NCBI GenBank assembly: GCA_003282425.1
Contig: QBZF01000005.1
Location: 1 to 41,545 of the forward strand
Reading direction: 5' to 3'
Length of the DNA stretch: 41,545 nt
Source: Prochlorococcus sp. AG-335-A05
GTDB taxonomy: Bacteria > Cyanobacteriota > Cyanobacteriia > PCC-6307 > Cyanobiaceae
The translations under genes were made by a program, and so were the position numbers. This document shows positions 21,633-31,096 of the stretch, one piece after another. Under the pieces are notes generated by a model, which was not told the origin of the DNA, made no database searches, and worked only from the letters and a program-made list of their open reading frames with translations. Position 1 is the stretch's first letter. The number at the start of each line of letters is the position of its first letter.

Positions 21633-23632
21633 TTTGATACTGCAGATCTCCTTCTTCTAGTCCTTCCTGCAGGTGCCTCCTCTGTCTTAGCTACTGGAGT
21701 CTTAACAGAATCTTTTACAGATTGATTATTATTTACTTGATTTGTATTTCTAGCAGATGGATTATTTTTATAATTATTTTGATTGCGGTTTATATTTTGA
21801 TTATTAACATTTGGATAATGTTTATTTTTTGGATGCTGATTTTGCTCATTAACTATTTGAGGTTTATAAGCTCGGGTTCCGCTTGGTGCAGGTTGAGCTA
21901 AGCATAGAATTAATGGCTCTACTTGTAGTTCTCTTCGCATTCTTCTAGTTAAACCATTTTCAATCTCTCTTTGGACCCCAATCCAATCAACTTCAAAACT
22001 ATTGGGACTGGTTTGTCTTGATAATTGTTTCCAGCGGTTTTCCAGTACCCAATTTATCTCTCTTTCAGTCCACATTGACATTTTCCTTGGATCAGCTGAT
22101 ATTACAACACCTCTCAAACTTACTCTTGGTGGAGCCACCATATTACCATCTGTGCTTATAGGGGCTAAAACAGTAACTATTCCATCATCTGCTAACTGCT
22201 GTCTCTCTTTTAGAGCTCTTGCATCTACAACACAAGTCCTCGTATTATCCAACATTTCAATTCCAGACTTTACTGGATCTCCTTGAATCATTGAGTCAGC
22301 TCTAAGCTCAATCGTATCTCCATTATCAAGGATGAGTATATTATTGGGATCTACGCCCATCGATTCAGCGGTTTTACCATGCAGAACTTGCATTCTATAT
22401 TCGCCATGTACTGGAACAAAAAACCTTGGTTTAATTAACGCTAACATCAATCTTTGATCATCTCTACATCCATGACCTGAAACATGAATTCCATGTTCTT
22501 TACCATAAATAACATTAGCTCCCAATTTAATTAATCTATCAATACTATGCACTACAGAAATTGTATTCCCAGGGATTGGGCTGGAAGAAAAAATAACTGT
22601 ATCAGTAGTTTTGAGTTTAACGTGTGGATGTTCATCTCTTCCAATCCTACTTAGTGCAGCCATTACCTCTCCTTGACTACCTGTCATTAAGAGTAATGTT
22701 TCTCTATCCGGCAAATCTCTTATGCTTTTAATTGGAAAAAATAGATCATCAGGACATTTGATATAACCTAATTCACGACATTTACCAACAACATTCAGCA
22801 TTGATCGTCCCATTAATCCAATTTTACGTCCATGCTTCATTGCTAATTGGATCACCATCGCAACTCTATGGGTTGAACTTGCAAAAGTGGTAAGCATCAC
22901 TCTACCTTTGGCTTCAGATATTATTCGATCTAAATTTGGAAAAACAGAAATTTCTGAAGGAACAAAACCCTTTACTTCAGAATTTGTAGAGTCTGAGAGT
23001 AAACAGAGAACACCCTTCTCTCCATAAAATGCCATTCTTTCAATATCAGCATGTTTGTTATCAGGTGGCAGATGATCAAATTTAAAGTCTCCAGTAAAGA
23101 AAACAATACCTACCGGAGTAGTAAGAGCTAAAGAAAAACTGTCGCCAATTGAGTGAGTATTACGTATAAATTCTAATGAAAAATGCTGGCCAAGTCTGAC
23201 AACTTGCCTTGGTTCTATAGTCTGAGTTGTTGTCCTATCAGCCACTCCTGCTTCTTCCATTTTTCCTTTTAGCATTGAGATAGCTAAAGGCGGGCCATAA
23301 ATCACAGGAATATTAAATTTCTTTAAATGATGAGAAATTCCACCAATATGGTCTTCATGACCATGAGTTACTATCATTCCACGAAATCTATTTAAGTTAG
23401 CTTGCAAATAGGATGTATCAGGCATAACAACATTCACACCGTGCATACCATCACTTGGAAAAGCGAGTCCCCCATCTATTAAAATGATGTCATCTTGGTA
23501 TTCAAAAACACATGTGTTTTTGCCTATTTCATGAAGACCCCCTAGAGGAATAATTTTTAAAGCAGGTTCATTTGATCTTTTTGTTTGAGATAAGGTTTGA
23601 TTATTATTTGATTTGATTTGATTTGAATTCAT
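21629..23632 (-). CDS. rnj: Ribonuclease J, with Asn/Gln-rich linker and Arg-rich C-terminal tail
   Basis: 667 aa. IPLGGLHEIGKNTCVFEYQDDIILIDGGLAFP, VTHGHEDHIGGI, FTGDFKFDHLPPD, LLMTGSQGEVMAALSRI, PVHGEYRMQVLHGKTAESMGV. Confidence 0.96.
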   Translation of the reverse strand: MNSNQIKSNNNQTLSQTKRSNEPALKIIPLGGLHEIGKNTCVFEYQDDIILIDGGLAFPSDGMHGVNVVMPDTSYLQANLNRFRGMIVTHGHEDHIGGISHHLKKFNIPVIYGPPLAISMLKGKMEEAGVADRTTTQTIEPRQVVRLGQHFSLEFIRNTHSIGDSFSLALTTPVGIVFFTGDFKFDHLPPDNKHADIERMAFYGEKGVLCLLSDSTNSEVKGFVPSEISVFPNLDRIISEAKGRVMLTTFASSTHRVAMVIQLAMKHGRKIGLMGRSMLNVVGKCRELGYIKCPDDLFFPIKSIRDLPDRETLLLMTGSQGEVMAALSRIGRDEHPHVKLKTTDTVIFSSSPIPGNTISVVHSIDRLIKLGANVIYGKEHGIHVSGHGCRDDQRLMLALIKPRFFVPVHGEYRMQVLHGKTAESMGVDPNNILILDNGDTIELRADSMIQGDPVKSGIEMLDNTRTCVVDARALKERQQLADDGIVTVLAPISTDGNMVAPPRVSLRGVVISADPRKMSMWTEREINWVLENRWKQLSRQTSPNSFEVDWIGVQREIENGLTRRMRRELQVEPLILCLAQPAPSGTRAYKPQIVNEQNQHPKNKHYPNVNNQNINRNQNNYKNNPSARNTNQVNNNQSVKDSVKTPVAKTEEAPAGRTRRRRSAVSN

Positions 23633-23665
23633 AGTAAAAGTATTTTTACAAGCAAAAAAATGTGG

Positions 23666-23692
23666 TTATTAAAGTCAAAGTAACTTTATTAA
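23666..23692 (-). terminator. Possible intrinsic terminator downstream of dapA
   Basis: TTATTAAAGT-CAAAGTA-ACTTTATTAA forms a 10-bp stem with one mismatch. On the minus strand it is followed a few nt later by a T7 run (plus-strand AAAAAAA at 23654-23660). The stem is AT-only, so it is weak. Confidence 0.3.
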
Positions 23693-23709
23693 AGCGTTAA
23701 AAAAAGTAT

Positions 23710-24618
23710 TTACAAAGACAGATTTTGAATTATCTGAAGTAAGCTTTCTTTCTTTTCTTTAATAAGAGGCGTTAATGGATTCCTAGGAGAACCAACTTGC
23801 CAGCCTTTTAGCTCTAAAGCTGCTTTGATTGGAATTGGGTTTGTCGTTTCAAAGAGTGCCTTGAAAAGTGGTTGCAGTTTTTCATGAATATCAAGAGCGA
23901 TAGATATTTTACCTTTTTGAAATGATTCAATCATAATTTTTAGCTGCAACCCAACAATGTGACTTGCAACGCTTACTACACCAACAGCACCAACAGATAA
24001 CATAGGAAGCAATAAAGAATCATCGCCACTATATATTGAAAGTTTAGAGCCGCACGATGCCCTTAACTCTGTTACTTCTTCTATTCTACCGCTTGCTGCT
24101 TTAATACTGAGAATATTTGGGAAATCCATAAGTTTATTTACAGTGGTGGGCAATAAATTGCAACCAGTTCTTCCAGGAATGTTATATAACATTAAAGGCA
24201 AATCACTAGCTGCATTAGCTATAGAACTGAAGTGAGTATAGAGACCTTCTTGAGGGGGCTTATTGTAATAGGGGACAACGACTAATGCACCATCTGCACC
24301 AAATTTATAAGCTTTTTGGGTGGCTTCTATAGCCTCACTTGTACAATTACTACCTGTACCAACAATGACTTTAGAATTAGACTTTAAAGAACCTTTTACT
24401 GCAACAAACAAATTATGTTGTTCTGTCCATGAAAGAGTTGGAGACTCTCCTGTGGTCCCACAAAGGACAATTCCATCAGAGCCATTTTCACAAAGATAAT
24501 TAGAAAGTTTAATAGCTAATTCATAATCAACTGAACCATCTTCTTTAAATGGAGTAACCATAGCTGTCAAAATTCTTCCGAATAATGGATTAGAAAATTT
24601 AGTATTTTTGGGAATCAT
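23710..24618 (-). CDS. dapA: 4-hydroxy-tetrahydrodipicolinate synthase
   Basis: 302 aa. [91 protein letters not shown]. Confidence 0.98.
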   Translation of the reverse strand: MIPKNTKFSNPLFGRILTAMVTPFKEDGSVDYELAIKLSNYLCENGSDGIVLCGTTGESPTLSWTEQHNLFVAVKGSLKSNSKVIVGTGSNCTSEAIEATQKAYKFGADGALVVVPYYNKPPQEGLYTHFSSIANAASDLPLMLYNIPGRTGCNLLPTTVNKLMDFPNILSIKAASGRIEEVTELRASCGSKLSIYSGDDSLLLPMLSVGAVGVVSVASHIVGLQLKIMIESFQKGKISIALDIHEKLQPLFKALFETTNPIPIKAALELKGWQVGSPRNPLTPLIKEKKESLLQIIQNLSL

Positions 24619-25646
24619 TTGTTTTTAATTAATAATTCAGCTATTTGAACAGCATTAAGTGCTGCTCCTTTTCTTATTTGATCTCCGCATAGCCACAATT
24701 CTAATCCATTAGGATTACTAATATCAGTTCTTATTCTTCCTACAGCAATATTATCTTTTCCCATCACATCATTTGGCATGGGGAACCTATTTTTTTCATA
24801 ATCTTCTATTATTTCTAAACCTTTAGCTTTTTTTAATTGATTAATAGCATAAGAAGGTTTGATAACATCATCAAATTCAATATTAACTGATTCAGAATGG
24901 GCTCTAAGAACTGGAACTCGAACGCATGTCGAAGAAAGTTTTAAATCAGTATTATTTAGTATTTTGCGAGTTTCATTTGTCATTTTCATCTCTTCTTCGC
25001 AGTAATTATTTGAAAGCATTGGTGAATTATGTAGAAAAAGATTAAAGGCTAATGAATAAGGTAAGACTTCACTTTCTTTTGGATCTCCCTGCAAATATTT
25101 CTTAGTTAAAAACTGTAGTTCTTCCATTGCTAATTGCCCTGCTCCACTTACCGATTGATAAGTTGAAACGATTACTCTTTTAATCGAAGAAATTTTATTC
25201 AAAGGAGCTAAAACTAAAGTCAATAATATAGTTGTGCAATTCGGATTAGCGATAACACCATTATGCTTTAAAGCATCACAGGCATTGATTTCCGGAACAA
25301 CAAGAGGAACATCATTTTCTAATCTGAATGCACTTGAATTATCAATAAGTACAGCATTTTGATCTTTAACAGTAGATAACCATTTTTTTGAAATACTTCC
25401 ACCTGCGGAAGCAAGAACTAAATCTACATTCAAAAATTCTTCTTTTGAAGTTTTTTTAGTAACAATTTCTTCTCCTTTCCATTTGATTATTTTTCCTGCT
25501 GACCGCTCAGACGATAGCAAAATTAAATCTGAGATAGGAAAATCTCTTTCCTCTAGAATTTTAAGTAGTTCAGATCCAACAACGCCTGAAGATCCTAAAA
25601 TAGCGACTTTTAATGGTCTATTTGGCAAAAAAGGAGATTTTCTCAC
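24615..25646 (-). CDS. asd: Aspartate-semialdehyde dehydrogenase
   Basis: 343 aa. [83 protein letters not shown] overlap with dapA. Confidence 0.98.
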   Translation of the reverse strand: MRKSPFLPNRPLKVAILGSSGVVGSELLKILEERDFPISDLILLSSERSAGKIIKWKGEEIVTKKTSKEEFLNVDLVLASAGGSISKKWLSTVKDQNAVLIDNSSAFRLENDVPLVVPEINACDALKHNGVIANPNCTTILLTLVLAPLNKISSIKRVIVSTYQSVSGAGQLAMEELQFLTKKYLQGDPKESEVLPYSLAFNLFLHNSPMLSNNYCEEEMKMTNETRKILNNTDLKLSSTCVRVPVLRAHSESVNIEFDDVIKPSYAINQLKKAKGLEIIEDYEKNRFPMPNDVMGKDNIAVGRIRTDISNPNGLELWLCGDQIRKGAALNAVQIAELLIKNK

Positions 25647-25773
25647 TATATAAATTGAAAAATTATGAAATTTAATATTTTTCTTACTTTATCAAAAAAG
25701 TTAACTTCAAGGAAATCACTTAATGTGGAATAATTAAGTTTCTGCTTATTGAAATAATTTAAACAACTCAAAC

Positions 25774-27183
25774 ATGATTAAAGAAGCATTAATAGTAAAA
25801 ACGATCACACTACCTCAAAGTAGAATTGCACTTGAATTAGAAATACCATCTGATACATGCAAATCATGCGTAAATGAGACAATAAATTCAATTAGTCGTT
25901 CAGCCAAAATTCCTGGATTTAGGCTTGGCAAAATTCCAAAACAAGTATTAATACAAAGAATCGGAATTATGCAACTACATGCCTCTGCCCTAGAAAAAAT
26001 AATTGATAAATCTTGGAACCAAGCCTTAAAGATGGAATCAATAGAGCCATTAAGTGAACCAGAATTAATTGATGGATTTGAATCAATACTTAAAAATTTT
26101 AGTCCGGAAAAACCTTTAAAAATTACTCTACAAACTGATGTCGCACCGGAATTAAAATTAAAAAAATCTAAAGGATTATCAGTTGAGATTAAAAAAAGTA
26201 AATTTGATCCCAAATCTATAGATGAAGCTTTAGAAAAGTCAAGAAATCAATTAGCAAATATTATTCCAGTTAATAACAGGCCCGCAAAGTTAGGAGACAT
26301 CGCAGTAGTTAGTTTCAAAGGCATTTATAAAGATTCCAAAAAAGAAATCGACGGGGGATCTAGTGATTCAATGGATCTTGAATTAGAAAAGAACAAAATG
26401 ATTCCGGGCTTCGTTGAGGGAATTGTTGGTATGAAAATTGATGATAATAAAACTCTTAATCTAAAATTTCCTGAAGACTATTCTCATGAAGATTCCAGAG
26501 GTAAAGAAGCCATCTTTGAAGTAATCCTCAAAGATCTTAAAGAAAAAGAATTACCAGAACTTAATGATGATTTTGCAAAACAATCTGGAAATAAAGATTC
26601 ATTAAAAGAACTAAAAAAAGATATAGAAACACAACTAAAGGAGAATTTTGATAATACTCAAAAAAATATCAAAATTGAAGCTTTAATAGATGCACTATCA
26701 AAAGAATTAGATGCCGAGATTCCAAAAGCAATGATTGATATTGAAGTTAAAAATAATATTGAACAAACGGCGCAAAGATTTGCTCAACAAGGCATGGATA
26801 TTAAATCAACTTTCACTCCAGAACTAGTAAAATCTTTAGCTGAATCAACTCGTCCTCAAGCTGAAAAGAATGTTCAAAGAAATTTAGCTTTAAAAGCATT
26901 ATCACAAAGAGAAAAAATTACAGTTGAGGAAAAAGAAATAGATCAAAAAATGAAGGAATATGAAGATGAAATTACTAAATCACCCAAACAAATTGATATT
27001 CAGAAATTAAAAGATGTAGTTCGTAACGATCTCCTACAAGAAAAGTTAATCACTTGGCTAGAAGAAAATTCAGAAGTTAAAGAAATAAGTGAAAAAACAA
27101 TAAAATCAACTACAAAATCGACTGCAAAAAAAGGAGTTCGAACTAAAAGTAAGCCTAAGGTAAATAAAAAAGAAAAAAATTAA
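25774..27183 (+). CDS. tig: Trigger factor (peptidyl-prolyl isomerase chaperone)
   Basis: 469 aa. N-terminal ribosome-binding region with IPGFRLGKIPKQVLIQRIG; FKBP-like domain LGDIAVVSFKGIYKDSKKEIDGG...MIPGFVEGIVGMKIDDNKTLNLKFPEDYSHEDSRGKEAIFEV; Lys/Thr-rich tail. Confidence 0.97.
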   Translation: MIKEALIVKTITLPQSRIALELEIPSDTCKSCVNETINSISRSAKIPGFRLGKIPKQVLIQRIGIMQLHASALEKIIDKSWNQALKMESIEPLSEPELIDGFESILKNFSPEKPLKITLQTDVAPELKLKKSKGLSVEIKKSKFDPKSIDEALEKSRNQLANIIPVNNRPAKLGDIAVVSFKGIYKDSKKEIDGGSSDSMDLELEKNKMIPGFVEGIVGMKIDDNKTLNLKFPEDYSHEDSRGKEAIFEVILKDLKEKELPELNDDFAKQSGNKDSLKELKKDIETQLKENFDNTQKNIKIEALIDALSKELDAEIPKAMIDIEVKNNIEQTAQRFAQQGMDIKSTFTPELVKSLAESTRPQAEKNVQRNLALKALSQREKITVEEKEIDQKMKEYEDEITKSPKQIDIQKLKDVVRNDLLQEKLITWLEENSEVKEISEKTIKSTTKSTAKKGVRTKSKPKVNKKEKN

Positions 27184-27336
27184 TTTATAAAAAATTTAAC
27201 TAATCAGCAAAAAAACCCTTAAATTAGATAGAGAAAGAGACTAACTAAGTGTATTCTGAAAAAAAAACATTTAATCCAAAGTTCAATAAATTCTCGCGAT
27301 ACTATTGATAACTCAAGATCTGCTGTTCCTACTGTA

Positions 27337-27900
27337 GTGGAACAATCTGGAAGAGGAGAAAGAGCATTTGATATTTATTCAAGATTATTAAGGGAGAGGA
27401 TAATATTTTTAGGTACAGGGATTAACGATCAAGTATCAGATTCATTAGTTGCACAATTATTATTTCTTGAAGCAGAAGATCCTGACAAAGACATACAAAT
27501 ATATATAAATTCTCCAGGTGGTTCTGTTACTGCTGGATTAGCTATATACGATACGATGCAGCAAATCTCTCCAGACGTTGTAACAATCTGTTTTGGTGTG
27601 GCTGCAAGTATGGGAGCATTTCTCCTTAGTGGGGGGGCGAAAGGAAAAAGGTTAGCTTTACCTAATTCGAGAATAATGATTCATCAGCCACTTGGAGGTG
27701 CTCAAGGCCAAGCAGTTGAAATTGAGATACAAGCAAAAGAAATACTTTTTCTCAAAAAAACATTAAATTCTCTTTTAGCAGAACATACTAATCAATCTTT
27801 AGAAAAAATTAATGAAGATACTGAAAGAGACTATTTTCTATCACCTGCAGAAGCAGTAGAATATGGTCTAATTGATAAAGTCATAAAAAATGACAAGTAA
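27337..27900 (+). CDS. clpP: ATP-dependent Clp protease proteolytic subunit (true start is probably upstream; see findings)
   Basis: 187 aa. [103 protein letters not shown]. The reading frame is open from 27232. Confidence 0.95.
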   Translation: MEQSGRGERAFDIYSRLLRERIIFLGTGINDQVSDSLVAQLLFLEAEDPDKDIQIYINSPGGSVTAGLAIYDTMQQISPDVVTICFGVAASMGAFLLSGGAKGKRLALPNSRIMIHQPLGGAQGQAVEIEIQAKEILFLKKTLNSLLAEHTNQSLEKINEDTERDYFLSPAEAVEYGLIDKVIKNDK

Positions 27901-28002
27901 AAGAAATATTTTAAGAATATGATGACGAATCCATTTTTGTAAGCAATCCTAATAAGTAAGGGATATTCAACCTTCTTTATTCTACACAAGCTTTGATAAT
28001 CG

Positions 28003-29370
28003 ATGGCTAAATTCGACGCCCATCTAAAATGTTCTTTTTGTGGTAAATCACAAGATCAAGTTAGAAAACTTATAGCTGGTCCGGGGGTTTACATTTGTGA
28101 TGAATGCATAGACCTTTGCAATGAAATACTCGATGAAGAATTAATTGATGCTCAAGCAAAAATCAATAACTCACCACAAGTAAAGAAAAAATTACCAACT
28201 AATAATTCTGATAAATCTATTCCTTTAGAATTAACTTCTATCCCCAAACCACTTGAAATAAAAACTTTTCTTGATAACCAAGTTGTAGGTCAAGAATCTG
28301 CAAAAAAAATACTATCAGTTGCTGTTTATAATCACTATAAAAGATTAGCTTGGAGATTAAAAGAAGAAAATAAAGAAAATAATCCTAATGATTTACAAGC
28401 AACTAAACTACAAAAATCAAACATCTTACTAATTGGCCCAACTGGAAGTGGTAAAACGTTATTAGCACAAACTTTAGCTGAATTTCTTGATGTTCCTTTT
28501 GCAGTAGCTGATGCAACAAGTCTTACTGAAGCTGGATATGTTGGCGAGGATGTTGAAAATATCCTCTTGAGACTTCTACAAAAGTCAGAAATGAATGTGG
28601 ATTTAGCTCAAAAGGGGATCATATACATTGATGAAATAGACAAGATCGCTAGAAAGAGTGAAAACCCATCAATTACAAGAGATGTATCTGGAGAAGGAGT
28701 TCAACAAGCATTATTAAAAATGCTTGAAGGAACAATAGCCAATGTTCCACCACAAGGAGGAAGGAAACACCCCAACCATGACTGTATCCAAATAGATACA
28801 AGTCAGATTTTATTTATATGTGGAGGGGCATTTATAGGTTTAGAGGATATTGTTCAAAAACGTTTAGGGAAAAATTCAATTGGATTTACTACCAACCCTG
28901 ACGAAAGCAAAATAAATGCAAAAAAAATAGTTGATTCTCGAGATGCTCTCAAGAATTTGGAACTAGATGATCTAGTCAAATATGGATTAATTCCAGAATT
29001 CATCGGAAGAATTCCTGTATGCGCAGTATTAGATCGTCTTACTAAAGAAACTCTTGAATCAATTCTGACAGAACCAAGAGATGCACTAGTAAAGCAATTT
29101 AAAACTTTATTGAGTATGGATAACGTTGAATTAAATTTTGAACCAGAATCTGTTGAAGCAATTGCTAATGAAGCTTTTAAAAGAAAAACAGGAGCTAGAG
29201 CCCTTAGATCAATAATTGAAGAATTAATGCTTGATTTAATGTATACACTTCCATCACAAGAAGAAGTTAAAGAGTTCACTATTACGAAAAAAATGGTAGA
29301 CAAACTGTTCTTGTCTAAAATTGTTAAACTTCCTGCAGGAACTCAAAGGATTATTAAAGAATCTGCATAA
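28003..29370 (+). CDS. clpX: ATP-dependent Clp protease ATP-binding subunit ClpX
   Basis: 455 aa. N-terminal zinc finger [86 protein letters not shown]. Confidence 0.99.
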   Translation: MAKFDAHLKCSFCGKSQDQVRKLIAGPGVYICDECIDLCNEILDEELIDAQAKINNSPQVKKKLPTNNSDKSIPLELTSIPKPLEIKTFLDNQVVGQESAKKILSVAVYNHYKRLAWRLKEENKENNPNDLQATKLQKSNILLIGPTGSGKTLLAQTLAEFLDVPFAVADATSLTEAGYVGEDVENILLRLLQKSEMNVDLAQKGIIYIDEIDKIARKSENPSITRDVSGEGVQQALLKMLEGTIANVPPQGGRKHPNHDCIQIDTSQILFICGGAFIGLEDIVQKRLGKNSIGFTTNPDESKINAKKIVDSRDALKNLELDDLVKYGLIPEFIGRIPVCAVLDRLTKETLESILTEPRDALVKQFKTLLSMDNVELNFEPESVEAIANEAFKRKTGARALRSIIEELMLDLMYTLPSQEEVKEFTITKKMVDKLFLSKIVKLPAGTQRIIKESA

Positions 29371-29427
29371 AAATTAAGGTTATCGTTTCCCACAATTCAA
29401 CTTTAATAATGTAATTAAAAATAATAA

Positions 29428-31095
29428 ATGCTCAATATGCATAAACCTTTTCATCAGAAATACAGACCTCTTAACCTTGATGAGCTGGTTGGTCAAGAAT
29501 TTATATCAATCACTCTTAAACAAGCATTAATATCTCAAAAAATTGCCCCTGCTTATCTCTTTAATGGACCTAGAGGGACAGGAAAAACATCAAGTGCAAG
29601 AATATTTGCAAAATCATTAAATTGTCTATCATCTGAACAACCTACACCAAATCCATGTGGGAAATGCGAATTATGCATACAAATTACTGATGGTAATGCT
29701 CTAGATATTATTGAAATTGATGCCGCATCTAATACTGGAGTTGAAAATATACGAGAAATAATTGATAAAGCAAGATTTGCTCCTACTCAAGCTAGATGGA
29801 AAGTATATGTTATCGATGAATGTCATATGCTTTCAACAGCTGCATCAAATGCTTTACTCAAAACTATTGAAGAACCTCCTGAAAAAGTTGTTTTTATTCT
29901 TGCAACAACAAATCCTGAAAGAGTCATACATACCATTCAAAGTAGATGTCAGAAATTTGATTTTAAAAGAATCAGCTCAAATACTATCTTCCACAACCTT
30001 TCTGCAATAGCAAATAAAGAATCAATTAAATTTGAAGATCAAGCTCTTAAACTAATTGCAAAAAGATCGAATGGTGGAATGCGCGATGCACAAAGTTTAC
30101 TAGATCAATTAAGTCTTCTTCCTGATGGCGTAACTACTAAAAATGTTCTAAACTTGCTTGGGGAAGTATCCGAAAATGATTTAATTAATTTAATCAACGC
30201 ATTAATTAATAATGAGCCAGAGTCGTTATTAATTAGTTGTAATAACTTATATGATGTAGGAAATGAACCAAATGAGATATTAGTTGGTTTATTAAATATT
30301 ACTAGAGACCTTTTACTTAAAACTTTAAATAACAATTATTCAGAAATTTACTATACATCTATTGAATTTCAAAATGAATTAAATAAATTTTCTAACAAAA
30401 TTAGTAAGAGCAGAATTATTGACTGGCATAACAAGCTTAAGAATGTTGAATATCAAATCAAAACAAGCGACAATCCGAGATTATGGTTAGAAATACATCT
30501 AACAAGTCTTCTTGAAGAAAATATCAATCAAATAATAGTTAATAAGAAAGAATTTATTAATAATCAAGTTACCCCAGAAGATAATAAAAACCAAAATGAA
30601 TCTGAAGATTTCAATAAGAAAAAATTAATTAATAATCAAGATATTAACCGAAATTCTAAAAATGATAATCAAACTGATTATTTAAAAGAAAAATGGGAGC
30701 TAATTCTTTCTAAATTAGAATTGCCATCAACAAAAATGTTACTTTCTCAGCAAGCAGAACTTGCCAGTATTGATTCGAATGAAATTTTAATAGCATTATC
30801 TCCCAACTGGGAAAATATGATCAAAAGTCGAAAAGTAATAATTGAGAATGCTATAAAAAAAGTATTTGGGGATAAAGTAAAACTTAACTTTTCTAGCAAA
30901 AAAATTAATATTAATAATACTTCAAAATTACAGGAGAGAGTAATTAAGAAATCAAATGAAAATAAAGAAAGTCAAAGCACTGATTTTCAAAATTCGCCCT
31001 CCCCAACTAATAAACCTCAACCAGGATCCTATGATAATAGTTCCAAAAATTTAGCAAATTTTTTCAACGGAGAAATTATTGATTTAGATGAATAA
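29428..31095 (+). CDS. dnaX: DNA polymerase III gamma/tau subunit
   Basis: 555 aa. FHQKYRPLNLDELVGQEFISITLKQAL, YLFNGPRGTGKTSSARIFAKSLNC, CGKCELC zinc module, VYVIDECHMLSTAASNALLKTIEEPPEKVVFILATT. Confidence 0.98.
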   Translation: MLNMHKPFHQKYRPLNLDELVGQEFISITLKQALISQKIAPAYLFNGPRGTGKTSSARIFAKSLNCLSSEQPTPNPCGKCELCIQITDGNALDIIEIDAASNTGVENIREIIDKARFAPTQARWKVYVIDECHMLSTAASNALLKTIEEPPEKVVFILATTNPERVIHTIQSRCQKFDFKRISSNTIFHNLSAIANKESIKFEDQALKLIAKRSNGGMRDAQSLLDQLSLLPDGVTTKNVLNLLGEVSENDLINLINALINNEPESLLISCNNLYDVGNEPNEILVGLLNITRDLLLKTLNNNYSEIYYTSIEFQNELNKFSNKISKSRIIDWHNKLKNVEYQIKTSDNPRLWLEIHLTSLLEENINQIIVNKKEFINNQVTPEDNKNQNESEDFNKKKLINNQDINRNSKNDNQTDYLKEKWELILSKLELPSTKMLLSQQAELASIDSNEILIALSPNWENMIKSRKVIIENAIKKVFGDKVKLNFSSKKININNTSKLQERVIKKSNENKESQSTDFQNSPSPTNKPQPGSYDNSSKNLANFFNGEIIDLDE

Positions 31096-31096
31096 C

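Noticed and set aside
22002-22286. 94-aa plus-strand ORF inside rnj
   Set aside because: Antisense to RNase J coding sequence; no recognisable protein features.
25815-26213. 132-aa minus-strand ORF inside tig
   Set aside because: Antisense shadow ORF within trigger factor; no domain signature or separate regulatory context.
28854-29303. 149-aa minus-strand ORF inside clpX
   Set aside because: Fully antisense to a certain gene. Its composition (Ser/Leu/Ile-rich) is what the reverse frame of AT-rich coding sequence gives; no motif.
29762-30010. 82-aa plus-strand out-of-frame ORF inside dnaX
   Set aside because: Alternate frame of the conserved AAA+ domain; Leu/Gln/Lys composition typical of frame-shifted AT-rich sequence.
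30180-30220. Repeated TTAATTAAT elements
   Set aside because: Inside dnaX coding sequence; explained by Leu/Ile/Asn codons.
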